From positions 24,184,716 to 24,248,715 of the forward strand of contig OZ022258.1 of assembly GCA_963978905.1 (NCBI GenBank): a stretch of DNA of 64,000 nt, read 5' to 3'. The stretch is from Trichostrongylus colubriformis. Taxonomy: Eukaryota > Nematoda > Chromadorea > Rhabditida > Trichostrongylidae. Positions 46,192 through 55,204 of this stretch are shown here, piece by piece (the first letter of the stretch is position 1; every line of letters starts with the position of its first letter). Under the pieces are notes generated by a model that was not told the DNA's origin, made no database searches, and saw nothing but the letters and a program-made list of their open reading frames with translations. The translations under genes were made by a program, and so were the position numbers.

Positions 46192-46353
46192 TGTCGCGGC
46201 CAACGCGACCCTTCATCAGCCTCCTCGCGGCGCCCCGCCTCCTTATGCTTGGCTTTTCTGCTCATGTAGTTACCGCGATCGGCGGTCAATAAATCGGCTT
46301 GTCATTCCCACTGAACCGCATCGTATCATCGTAAAAGTGCCGAAGCTGGCACA
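46192..46353 (+). repeat. 5' LTR
   Basis: 162 bp, TG...CA, identical base for base to 55863-56024. It opens with a perfect hairpin (GTCGCG 46193-46198, GCCAA loop, CGCGAC 46204-46209) and contains AATAAA at 46288-46293. It is short for a Bel/Pao LTR, but the flanking GCCTT duplication fixes both ends. Confidence 0.97.
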
Positions 46354-46565
46354 ACTTTGGTGCATCAACCGCACGACTTTCTCGTGTTGCCCGCTTACTA
46401 CTTCCTGCCAAAGCCGGAGTAGTAACCCAGGCTTGTGATCAGGCTGCAGCCCATCACGTTACTAACCAGTGACAACTGGTAGCACCAAAGCGTTCACCTT
46501 GCAGGTAGACAATTCCCTCGCAAAGGAATAAATCGGTCACCTAAACGGGTCAAAGAAATCTAATC
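46354..46565 (+). other. retroelement 5' leader
   Basis: 212 nt between LTR and Gag start, holding the primer site and, at 46502-46509, a CAG/GTAGAC sequence that could act as a splice donor for subgenomic mRNAs. The donor role is inferred. The Gag ATG at 46566 has an A at -3 (AATCATGG). Confidence 0.5.
46358..46371 (+). promoter_or_regulatory. candidate primer binding site
   Basis: TGGTGCATCAACCG starts 4 nt after the 5' LTR. TGG is the expected complement of a tRNA 3' CCA. The tRNA whose 3' end would be CGGTTGATGCACCA was not identified from memory, so position supports the call more than identity does. Confidence 0.6.
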
Positions 46566-49500
46566 ATGGCGCTGTATTTTCAAAAGAGCAGCCTCAAGCG
46601 CGCATGTGCGCTACTAAAAGCGCAGATTGATATGTTCCGTCCTTTCACGAACGAGGTACAGTATCCTACAGCGGTAGACGCAAAACAGGACTACTGCTCA
46701 CAACTATATGACTCGATAAAGCATGCCATTACCCTTCTCGAAACATCTAGGAGTGAGGTTCTTGTGATTATTGAGGGAATCCAGAAAGAGTATATGGCAA
46801 CAAAAAAGGGTGAGAGGAAGGAATTCTTAGACGAATTCCAACAGATAGAAGCGGACATCGGATTTGATTCCTTGCTCACAGAAACAGACGCTATCCTATC
46901 AGCCCTAAAAACGCGTCTTTCTGAGATTCACCACGAATTCGCACGTTTTCCGAGAGCGTTATCGCCAGTTCTGCAGCGCGCACAGACAGCTGAGCAGTAC
47001 GGTAGAAATGAGCCAAAAAAGCCAGAAAGAAGCATGTACAGAAACATTTTGTCACATGAACATCTGGAAGCCGATGAATTCAGCGGCATCCAAGGAAACC
47101 TACAAGACATCGAAGATCACCAGCCTATCTATGAAAATATCGATCATTTTTCAAAACCGCGCAAGCAAAATTTTATGCCGCCCAGTATACCAAAGCTAAA
47201 CTGCGAACAACCAGCGCAAAACTCAGTTCAACCGCCCCGAATCACGATTCCCAAATTCGACGGTCAACCTGAAGAGTTCACAGAATTTTGGGCAATCTTT
47301 GACACGATGGTTCACAGAAACACCACATTGAACACGATCGAAAAAATGGTCCTTCTCAAAGATAGTCTTACAGGGAAGGCAGCTAAGACAGTGAAAGGTA
47401 TAAAGCTAGTTCCACAAAACTATCAGTGGATGATTGATCTTTTGAGAAAGAAGTATGGCAATGTCACCAATGCTAGAGCACATGTCATCAAAAGGTTAGC
47501 AGAACTTGAACCTGCAAAAAGCAACATTGTCTCTTGCGAACACGTGTTTGACGAAATTCGTTCCCTCGTGAATGAAATGGTCTCTACGGGATACAACATC
47601 CTAGGAGTTCACGATCCTATGTGGACTGAAAACATCCTCCAGAAGTTACCGCGGAACATCGTAGAGGAATTTCTGAAAGAACACCGAGATACGGAATCGT
47701 GTTCCATAGGACAGACCTTGGATTATCTCGAGGAACTTATTGCACGTTACAGGTACATTTCGCAGCGACTGAGTACTGCCAGACCGGACCAAAAACAGGT
47801 CATGAAAGACCCAGTGCGACGAGAGAGGGTAGTCTCTGCATCAAATCCATGTGCATTCTGTAAAAAGACAAACCACAAGTCATTCCAATGTCGCACCGTC
47901 GCGGAACCCAGCGCTCGTAGACAAGTTGTTATGGAAAACAATTTATGTTGGAAATGTTTCTCGAGCGAACACAAGAGTAACGAATGCAGACGATCAAATT
48001 GTCCACACTGCGGCAGACTTCACGACGGTTCGCTCTGCACAAGAAACGCGCCAGTACCAGAAACGCCACAGGCTAGTAGCAATAAGCAACGGCGACCGAG
48101 GGTGACACAAAACCTTACTAATGCAAGCGCGTCATGCTCAACGCTGCCTCCAATATGGCCTTCCTACACCCAAAACGAGGTGCAGCCTCAGGAGAGCTCT
48201 TCAATGCCAGAACAGCGGCTCAGTGCCACTTCACCTTCCGCGTTACTATATACCCACATGACTAACACGGCACAGAGGTTGACTTCAACACAAATAGTGC
48301 TCATGACAGTAGAGGCGTTAGTGTTCAGCGAAAGAACAAGGTCATACCTACGAGCACTGCTATTCTTCGATACCGGAGCCCATGTGAGCTTGGTAGAAGA
48401 ACACGTGGCAGACTCCCTAGCACTCCCGGTCCTCCATTCTGAACAGTGTACTTTATCCGGTATTGGAGGAACGGTAGACACCTTTGTCTCCCATAGTGTT
48501 CAAATGAAAATCCTGAGCGCTCACGGCAAAGAACTACAGATCCCCTTACGGACAAAGCCAACACTGGTCGAGGGATTTCCATCAGTGCTCCTCACTGAGA
48601 AAGACCTCCTTTTCATGGAGGAAAACGACATATGCCTTTCGAACAGTCGGTTGCGAGGAGAAATGCAGAAACCTCACATTCTCATCGGAATCGATTTATT
48701 CAGTTCTCTCGTCTTGGAGCATGTCCCACCTATTGTAATGCCATCAGGTCTGCGTGTAGCCAAGACAGTGTTTGGACTAGCAGCATATGGTCGTGGGAGC
48801 ATTGATTCCAAGGTTTCGAGCTCTCCAATCATTCAGTCGTGCAACACCATCGTAAACGAATGCACCCCAGATTCGGAGAAGATAAAACTACTCTTCGAAT
48901 TGGAAAGTTTGGGTATCTCTACGAGAGAAGGAGCTCAAGATGATAGTACATGCGCCTACCGATCGAAGTATGCAAAGTCGATCCGTTTCGAGGAGAATCA
49001 TGTCGTCGCACCGTTTCCTCTAAAGGAAAACATCTCGGAGTTGACGGACAACCGTAAGTTAGCTCTGAACCGATTAGTAGCGCTGACTAAACATTTGAAC
49101 GCGTTCCCAGAACAGAAGAAATGGTATGCAGAAATCCTGGACCAATACTCGAAAGACGACGTCATCGAAGAAGTAGTGGACGGGGTTCCTGACTCCGTCG
49201 GGACATACTACATGCCACACTCAGGTGTGTGGAAGGAAAATAAAACCACCCCACTTCGTATCGTTTTCGACGCTTCCTCTCGTCAACGGGGACACTTATC
49301 GTTGAACGATGTTCTCTATACAGGAGCTTCGTTTGTAAACAAAATACACGATATCCTAGTAGCTAGTCGCCAGCCACGTATTATTTTGATAGCGGATATT
49401 CAAGCAGCATTCACGCAGGTACGCATACAGGAGAATCATCGAGACCTATGCCGATTTTTGTGGCTGCGTGATACGAGTAAACCACCTACGATCGACAACG

Positions 49501-52500
49501 TGGTGGAGTTTCGCTGGAAACGAGTACCTTTTGGAACTACAGCATCGCCGAGTATTTTGAACATGGTCATATCCGCACACCTTCACAGGGTCGGTACTCC
49601 ACTGGCTCACGAGATAATGCGATATCTTTACGTTGATAACGTCTTAATGACAGCATCCACTGAAGAAGAGGCAATTGCGAAGTACCGAGAATCGAAAGAG
49701 CTTTTCGCAGCAATCGGGATGAACCTTAGATCTTTCGTTAGCAATTCCAGCGCCGTCAATTCGCAGTTGGCTGAAAGCGATAAAGCACCCTTTGGGCCCA
49801 TGAAATTACTTGGAGTAAGTTACAATCCGGTCACAGACACTTTTTCCTTCTCCACCAATGAAGCTAGTGATGTTTACGTGAAACGAGACGCCCTAAGGAA
49901 TCTCCATTCGATATATGATCCGATAGGATTTGGCGGACCTCTTCTGATCAAACAAAAATGCCTGCTTCGGTCCATTTTCGAAACTACAAAGGAGTGGATA
50001 GCCCCTATTGAAAGGAAATTGGCACAAGAGTGGACCACCACCGCAGAAAAGGTGAACAATGCCCGCATCGAAGTTCCAAGGATGATGTTCCCTTATACAC
50101 ACACTACTACTTCAACCCAGTTGTGGATCTTCGCCGATGCCAGTAGTCAAGCCATGGCCGTGTGTGCATTCATGGAACGTGAATCTGAAGCAGTTTCTAC
50201 ACTGCTGAGTGGCAAAACGAAACTAGCTCCTCGGAAACGTTTGCTGTCCATACCGAGACTCGAATTACTGGCAATGTTGCTGGCACTACGCCTAGCCGAA
50301 GCTATCGCCTCGGCACTTCCTTCGGGACCTACTCAGATCAATATAGTCAGCGACAGTTTTATAGCCCTAAACTGGGTCCGTACATCAAGAAGGCTTCCCC
50401 TCTTTGTCACTAATCAGAGAGACCGCATAAGGACCATCATTAATAAACTTACATCGCTGGGACAGAAAGTGGAACTTTTCCATGTACCTGGTGAGAAAAA
50501 CCCGGCAGATGCGGGCACCCGAGGAGTGAGCGCTGCTCAGCTCCCCTCAATGGACTGGATCAGAGGCCCCCAGTGGCTACTTTCAGAGAGAACAGCGCTA
50601 ACGAACATCGAATGCATCGACTTTCTCCCCTTGGATACTGCTCATGAGGAGGAAATAGTATGCGCTCCAGCAACAGAAGTTGAAGAAAAAGATGTGCCTG
50701 AAAATTTAGTGGACCTACAAAGGTTCAGTAGTCTGTCGAAAGCCGCGAGAGTTACAGCATACGTGGCAAAGTTTATACAACGACTGGCTGAGCGAATGAA
50801 TAGAAACAAAGGTCGCAACTTGCAACTTCGTAACGTGTCTCAGTTCGATATAGACCCATATATCACAGCAAAAGACATAGAACTCGCGGAAAAGATGATA
50901 TTCATGTGTGAACACAAAGGAATCAGCTTGAAGGAGTTGCAAACTCGTAATAAGGGTAAGAACATCTTCCGAGACGATCAGGGAATTATCCGTTGTGCTT
51001 CCAGATTGGAGAATGCTCATCTACCCTTCGATACGCGCAATCCGATTTACGTGCCAGCACAGTCGGAGCTTATGAAGCTGATTCTTTCAGAGCTACATAG
51101 AAACAATACACACTGTGGGAAGAACCATCTACTCACGATAGCGCGACAACGCTTTTGGTTGTCGCGCCCCTCCAGACAAGCACGACGTATACTCAACCAG
51201 TGCTCGATTTGCCGCCGAGCACAAAGCCTTCCGTTTAGACTACCGGATATGGGCCCGCTGCCTCCGGACCGCGTTCGACGGGCGAGACCATTCGAACACA
51301 CAGGTTGTGATCTCCTCGGACCATACTCCATGAAAGACAATGCGAAAGCCTACGTGTGCCTATACACATGTCTCCTTACACGAGCGATCCATCTTGAACT
51401 TGTTGAGAACCTGTCAGCTACCGCATTTGTTAACAGTTTCATTCGATTTACGGCCCGTAGAGGGGTACCCAAGCTTGTTCGTACCGATTGTGGCAGCAAC
51501 TTCACGCTCGGTAAGAAGGTCATCGATTCGTATTTTGAGCACCTCCCTGCGCATGACAAGTCGCTCCACACATACTGCGCCGAAAACAAGATCACATGGA
51601 TTTTCAACCCTCCCGGTGCCCCTTGGATGGGAGGCGTGTGGGAGCGGTTGGTTGGATCGGTTAAAATTGCATACCAAAAAAGTGTGGGTCGGAAAAAATT
51701 GTCATTTGCAGAAATGACCACAGCCATCGCTCGAATAGAAGCCATCCTCAACACTAGACCCTTAACAGCGGTGAACACATCAGATATCGATGCCATTCCA
51801 CTGCGACCTGTAGACTTCCTCCAAGGAAATTTGGAATTTTCGCTTCCAACATGTCGAGAAATCGATAGTGATGATGACTCAACCTATGACGAGGACGGGT
51901 TACGGACAGTCTCACAAGCAAGAGAAGCCTTACGTTTTTCTGAGAAAATCGCCGACAAGTTTTGGTATATATGGAACACCGAATATTTGACACTGTTGAG
52001 AGACACGCATAAAAGGCTATTTAAAATAGGGCGAGTCAACACAAGATCGATCCCGGAAGAAGGTGAAATTGTTCTACTAGAACATGACATGATCCCGCGC
52101 GGACACTGGCCGATGGGTAGAGTAGTTGAATTGCTACCAAGCGCAGATGGGAAGATCCGCTCTGCCAAGGTAAAAATTCCACACAGATCAATACCAGTCC
52201 AACGTCCAATAAACAAGCTCTATCCATTAGAAATCAGAGCAACACTGCCACGGGGTGAGGAAAAAACGCCAGCAGCTGATGGAGAGACCGAAGGCACAGT
52301 GCCATCAACGGCACTCACTGCGCCTCCTCGCACGCGACCAATTCTGCCACGAGCCGCAAAAACGAAAGCATACGAAGCACTGCCACAAAAACAGCGAGAA
52401 CGCTTCCGCGAGTGTCCAGAGAACGAACAGTCCACGAAGGCACAAAGTGTTCATGTGAGAGAGAGCTCGAAAAAGCGCGAAGCGCACGGGCAAAAAAACA

Positions 52501-54698
52501 TGGCGACCTTACTCTTACTGACGGTACTCATGATATGTCCAGCGCTCACCTTGCAGGAACCCATTAGTTGCTCAAATAGCTCCGTAATTATTTGGCCACC
52601 GCAATCCGCTTTTAAACTGTGCTTTGACAGTACGTGCAAGCGTTTTGGCGAACAGACGAAACCGCTGCAATACAGGCTGCCTCCGTCCCCCACTGATTCC
52701 GCCATAAAGGTAACGATGCGACACAGGGACGGGACGGAAACACGATTTTGTCGATCGACTGCTTTCTGTGATCATGCCTCAAGATTTCTATCAAAGCGAT
52801 TAGTTGCTAATCCACACTGTTGGCCCACAGGAGCACTCATAACCTCGGGAATCATTCTGTACTTCTTTGCAAGTATACTCGTTATGGCAGTATGGTTCAT
52901 TCGCGACCGGGTCAAGAAGAGAAGGGCTGCTGTAGCAGAGTTAAGTCCCCCACCGAACAGCGAATCCATTGAGCTTTCTGTCTTGAACCCAACTAACCAG
53001 CCTGCACCGTTTTCGTTAAGTTCGTTTTCTCCAGCGATTCTTCGACCTGTGCCTATCACAGCGGTTATAGCCTTGTGCCTAATAACTGGAGTTCATTCAT
53101 GTCAAAACGGATTCATTCGTCACTCAATAGAATTGACTTGCACGGATCACCACGAGTGTAATTACGGATACAGGGACGAGATACTGTTCAATAGGGTTCA
53201 GTCGAGTCTATGCATTCAATTACGCCACTCAAATACGAGTGTGGGGTTCATAAAACTTCAAAGACAGCCACTAAAATTGGAGTGCTCTAAACTGTCATGG
53301 TTTTGGACGAGAGTGACGCAACAGCAAGTTCGCTACGTGACACGCTGCCGAGGAATGGGCTCATGTACAGGCAATACATGCGAATCATTAGAGCCCAAAA
53401 GCGTAATTCCTGAACTGAACAGCTCCTCAATATATCCAGGATACTCCGCATGTTCAGTCCAATGTAGTGGGTTCAATTGCATTTGTGCGATTCCTGTACG
53501 GCCCTGCACATTCTACCGGGTTATCCATATTCCCATATCATCGAACGTGTACGAAATATTCGAGTGCACAGCGTGGGATCCCATCATCACAGTTGACGTT
53601 ACTATCCGCGTATACAACAAACAACGAACAGGAAGGCTCAAATTATTGCCATACAGTACGGCTTCATTTGGAAATTTCAACTTCACGGTGATTTCTGTAC
53701 AGAACATGCAACCGCATCATCACCGATTTGTGCAGACTACAGGAGAGACAATCGCGCTTCCTCCTGATTTCATCTTTCCGGTAATCTGCTCAAGCGAGGA
53801 ACAGGCACGATCACAATTCTCTTCCTGCATGAATGCTCATTTTTGTGACTGTGATGTGAGTGGAAATAGACCAAGGTGTCATTGTCCGCACAACAACCTG
53901 TCACAACTACGCAGGAACCCTGACTACGTTCTTCCGATCTACAAACCACGCGTCACGCTCTTGGGTGTGAATGGCTCCGTCGAGTCAGAGACTACCGAAG
54001 ATGAATTCACAGTGGCGATCTCCTCTACCCTCGACCTCGATAAGGCCACACTCAGCATAAGCGAACCCTGTGTTTTGAACATCGGGCCGTTACAAGGTTG
54101 CTATAGCTGCACTGAAGGTAGCCAAGCCTCAGTATCCTGTTTCACGCTTTCGAGCTCATGGACAACAATCAAATGCGACAGATACGTTTTCTCAGTGGAA
54201 TGCAATCCACACAATAAGAGCACACTTCTGCACTTGCCATTTAATGATGCAGTAGTCGACCACGAATGTTACACCACATGTGGAGGAAAAAACGTGTCGG
54301 CTAGGCTTCAAGGCATACTGTACTACCATCCCCACGCAGATTTCTCGAGCATCGCGCTGGTCAATACGTCGGAGGTCTTGCCCCAACTCGACTGGTTCGA
54401 CGAGTTCAGTCTACCGGACCTTTCACCACTATGGGTAGTAGCAGTCGGTCATTGGAAGTCGACCCTATTCATTTTAGGTGCTGTAGTTTCGGTGTTGGTC
54501 CCAACCTACTTCCTCGGACCGATTGCCATACTGCTCCTTTTCAAAGGGTTATGGCTCGTGCTGAAGAAGGTATTCACCATAGCGCTCACAGCAGCACGGT
54601 CTCTTGGAAAGCTCGGTGACCTCAGAAGTACGGACGATACGGGCGCCGCTCTTCCATCCTCCGGACCGCAGATGCACCACTGCGCCACTCGACTGTGA
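46566..54698 (+). CDS. Gag-Pol-Env polyprotein of a Bel/Pao retroelement
   Basis: One 2710-residue frame without stop or frameshift. Gag: N-terminal helical region, then a DUF1759-like capsid region from about residue 225 (PKFDGQPEEF), then three zinc knuckles at 429-442, 461-474 and 479-492. Retropepsin: DTGAHVSLV at 602-610. Reverse transcriptase about 895-1090, with Asp944 in ADIQAAF and YVDN at 1022-1025, where most families have YxDD. RNase H acidic residues Asp1191, Glu1233, Asp1263 and Asp1315. Integrase: zinc site His1511, His1516, Cys1546, Cys1549; catalytic Asp1582, Asp1641 and Glu1693; DUF5641-like end about 1797-1890. A charged linker leads to the envelope from about 1979. The product is presumably cleaved by its own protease. 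An intact frame and matching LTRs imply recent function. Confidence 0.97.
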   Translation: MALYFQKSSLKRACALLKAQIDMFRPFTNEVQYPTAVDAKQDYCSQLYDSIKHAITLLETSRSEVLVIIEGIQKEYMATKKGERKEFLDEFQQIEADIGFDSLLTETDAILSALKTRLSEIHHEFARFPRALSPVLQRAQTAEQYGRNEPKKPERSMYRNILSHEHLEADEFSGIQGNLQDIEDHQPIYENIDHFSKPRKQNFMPPSIPKLNCEQPAQNSVQPPRITIPKFDGQPEEFTEFWAIFDTMVHRNTTLNTIEKMVLLKDSLTGKAAKTVKGIKLVPQNYQWMIDLLRKKYGNVTNARAHVIKRLAELEPAKSNIVSCEHVFDEIRSLVNEMVSTGYNILGVHDPMWTENILQKLPRNIVEEFLKEHRDTESCSIGQTLDYLEELIARYRYISQRLSTARPDQKQVMKDPVRRERVVSASNPCAFCKKTNHKSFQCRTVAEPSARRQVVMENNLCWKCFSSEHKSNECRRSNCPHCGRLHDGSLCTRNAPVPETPQASSNKQRRPRVTQNLTNASASCSTLPPIWPSYTQNEVQPQESSSMPEQRLSATSPSALLYTHMTNTAQRLTSTQIVLMTVEALVFSERTRSYLRALLFFDTGAHVSLVEEHVADSLALPVLHSEQCTLSGIGGTVDTFVSHSVQMKILSAHGKELQIPLRTKPTLVEGFPSVLLTEKDLLFMEENDICLSNSRLRGEMQKPHILIGIDLFSSLVLEHVPPIVMPSGLRVAKTVFGLAAYGRGSIDSKVSSSPIIQSCNTIVNECTPDSEKIKLLFELESLGISTREGAQDDSTCAYRSKYAKSIRFEENHVVAPFPLKENISELTDNRKLALNRLVALTKHLNAFPEQKKWYAEILDQYSKDDVIEEVVDGVPDSVGTYYMPHSGVWKENKTTPLRIVFDASSRQRGHLSLNDVLYTGASFVNKIHDILVASRQPRIILIADIQAAFTQVRIQENHRDLCRFLWLRDTSKPPTIDNVVEFRWKRVPFGTTASPSILNMVISAHLHRVGTPLAHEIMRYLYVDNVLMTASTEEEAIAKYRESKELFAAIGMNLRSFVSNSSAVNSQLAESDKAPFGPMKLLGVSYNPVTDTFSFSTNEASDVYVKRDALRNLHSIYDPIGFGGPLLIKQKCLLRSIFETTKEWIAPIERKLAQEWTTTAEKVNNARIEVPRMMFPYTHTTTSTQLWIFADASSQAMAVCAFMERESEAVSTLLSGKTKLAPRKRLLSIPRLELLAMLLALRLAEAIASALPSGPTQINIVSDSFIALNWVRTSRRLPLFVTNQRDRIRTIINKLTSLGQKVELFHVPGEKNPADAGTRGVSAAQLPSMDWIRGPQWLLSERTALTNIECIDFLPLDTAHEEEIVCAPATEVEEKDVPENLVDLQRFSSLSKAARVTAYVAKFIQRLAERMNRNKGRNLQLRNVSQFDIDPYITAKDIELAEKMIFMCEHKGISLKELQTRNKGKNIFRDDQGIIRCASRLENAHLPFDTRNPIYVPAQSELMKLILSELHRNNTHCGKNHLLTIARQRFWLSRPSRQARRILNQCSICRRAQSLPFRLPDMGPLPPDRVRRARPFEHTGCDLLGPYSMKDNAKAYVCLYTCLLTRAIHLELVENLSATAFVNSFIRFTARRGVPKLVRTDCGSNFTLGKKVIDSYFEHLPAHDKSLHTYCAENKITWIFNPPGAPWMGGVWERLVGSVKIAYQKSVGRKKLSFAEMTTAIARIEAILNTRPLTAVNTSDIDAIPLRPVDFLQGNLEFSLPTCREIDSDDDSTYDEDGLRTVSQAREALRFSEKIADKFWYIWNTEYLTLLRDTHKRLFKIGRVNTRSIPEEGEIVLLEHDMIPRGHWPMGRVVELLPSADGKIRSAKVKIPHRSIPVQRPINKLYPLEIRATLPRGEEKTPAADGETEGTVPSTALTAPPRTRPILPRAAKTKAYEALPQKQRERFRECPENEQSTKAQSVHVRESSKKREAHGQKNMATLLLLTVLMICPALTLQEPISCSNSSVIIWPPQSAFKLCFDSTCKRFGEQTKPLQYRLPPSPTDSAIKVTMRHRDGTETRFCRSTAFCDHASRFLSKRLVANPHCWPTGALITSGIILYFFASILVMAVWFIRDRVKKRRAAVAELSPPPNSESIELSVLNPTNQPAPFSLSSFSPAILRPVPITAVIALCLITGVHSCQNGFIRHSIELTCTDHHECNYGYRDEILFNRVQSSLCIQLRHSNTSVGFIKLQRQPLKLECSKLSWFWTRVTQQQVRYVTRCRGMGSCTGNTCESLEPKSVIPELNSSSIYPGYSACSVQCSGFNCICAIPVRPCTFYRVIHIPISSNVYEIFECTAWDPIITVDVTIRVYNKQRTGRLKLLPYSTASFGNFNFTVISVQNMQPHHHRFVQTTGETIALPPDFIFPVICSSEEQARSQFSSCMNAHFCDCDVSGNRPRCHCPHNNLSQLRRNPDYVLPIYKPRVTLLGVNGSVESETTEDEFTVAISSTLDLDKATLSISEPCVLNIGPLQGCYSCTEGSQASVSCFTLSSSWTTIKCDRYVFSVECNPHNKSTLLHLPFNDAVVDHECYTTCGGKNVSARLQGILYYHPHADFSSIALVNTSEVLPQLDWFDEFSLPDLSPLWVVAVGHWKSTLFILGAVVSVLVPTYFLGPIAILLLFKGLWLVLKKVFTIALTAARSLGKLGDLRSTDDTGAALPSSGPQMHHCATRL
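52500..54698 (+). other. envelope segment, phlebovirus Gn/Gc-like
   Basis: Residues 1979-2710 of the long ORF. Met1979 (ATG at 52500, A at -3) begins a hydrophobic signal peptide. After a small Cys-containing ectodomain comes a membrane segment at about 2091-2113 with a basic cytoplasmic flank. A second signal-like stretch at 2163-2178 precedes Cys2179, the likely start of the fusion subunit. A cysteine cluster at 2296, 2300, 2304, 2306 and 2313, with glycine/aromatic residues, resembles the fusion-loop region of phlebovirus Gc proteins, a class II fusogen fold. A C-terminal membrane region spans about 2632-2668. Envelopes of this origin are known in nematode Bel elements. A spliced subgenomic mRNA starting near Met1979 is likely but not demonstrated. 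Confidence 0.85.
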
Positions 54699-54739
54699 AG
54701 AGGAACATTGCCACCTGGCATAGCTTTTGCTTGTAGCTG

Positions 54740-54751
54740 TTTTTGTTTCAG
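54740..54751 (+). promoter_or_regulatory. strong 3' splice site before the accessory ORF
   Basis: TTTTTGTTTCAG ends at 54751, 36 nt upstream of the ATG at 54788. It matches the nematode TTTTCAG acceptor closely. It lies after the envelope stop (54696-54698), so a transcript spliced here would carry the accessory ORF first. It could accept either a leader donor (for example near 46504) or a trans-spliced leader. Confidence 0.65.
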
Positions 54752-54787
54752 ACGTCAGACCTTTAAGCAGGGCCCATTCGCATCTGT

Positions 54788-55204
54788 ATGGCCGACGACA
54801 TCGACCGCGAAATTCAACTGATGGAGCTGGAACATCGTGCTTCCATGGAATCGCTCACCGAAACCGTTTGTCGCATTTCTAATCGGCTGGAAGCGGTCTT
54901 TGTTAAGGTGTCCCAAATTCAAGATGACATCCATGTGCTGATGGAGCGTACCGCTCCCACGTCGAATTGTGTATTCTGTCCTGTCGGTGAAAATCCCGAC
55001 AACCACCACACAGCCCGCTGTCACCGCCATCCTGACACGGTTTCGAGGGCCATGCGAGCATCCGAACTGCACTTATGCGGACGATGTTTGCGTCCTGATC
55101 ACGGTGGAAACTGCAATGTAACTTGCTCTTTTTGCCGTGGCGGACACAACGCCGTCCTATGCTCGCAGAGGTCTGCAGCACCATCCAAACGCCGTCATCT
55201 CTGA
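54788..55204 (+). CDS. accessory protein with three Gag-like zinc knuckles
   Basis: ATG at 54788, 138 codons, TGA at 55202-55204. Residues 5-55 are charged and heptad-like, probably a coiled coil. Three zinc knuckles follow: Cys61-Cys64-His74-Cys78, Cys97-Cys100-His105-Cys109 and Cys113-Cys116-His120-Cys125. The Gag of the same element has 18 residues between knuckles 1 and 2 and 4 between 2 and 3; here the gaps are 18 and 3. The third knuckle has the same C-x2-C-x3-H-x4-C form in both. This points to descent from the Gag nucleocapsid. A basic tail (KRRHL) ends it. It lies between env and the 3' LTR, where retroviruses keep regulatory genes. Nucleic-acid binding is likely; the biological role is unknown. 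Confidence 0.85.
   Translation: MADDIDREIQLMELEHRASMESLTETVCRISNRLEAVFVKVSQIQDDIHVLMERTAPTSNCVFCPVGENPDNHHTARCHRHPDTVSRAMRASELHLCGRCLRPDHGGNCNVTCSFCRGGHNAVLCSQRSAAPSKRRHL

Noticed and set aside
51350..51796. 148-codon minus-strand ORF inside the retroelement
   Set aside because: Antisense shadow of the integrase-coding frame; no independent evidence.
52552..52557. CTTGCAG as the env splice acceptor
   Set aside because: It lies downstream of the env ATG at 52500 and would remove the signal peptide, so it is unlikely to be the site for env mRNA.
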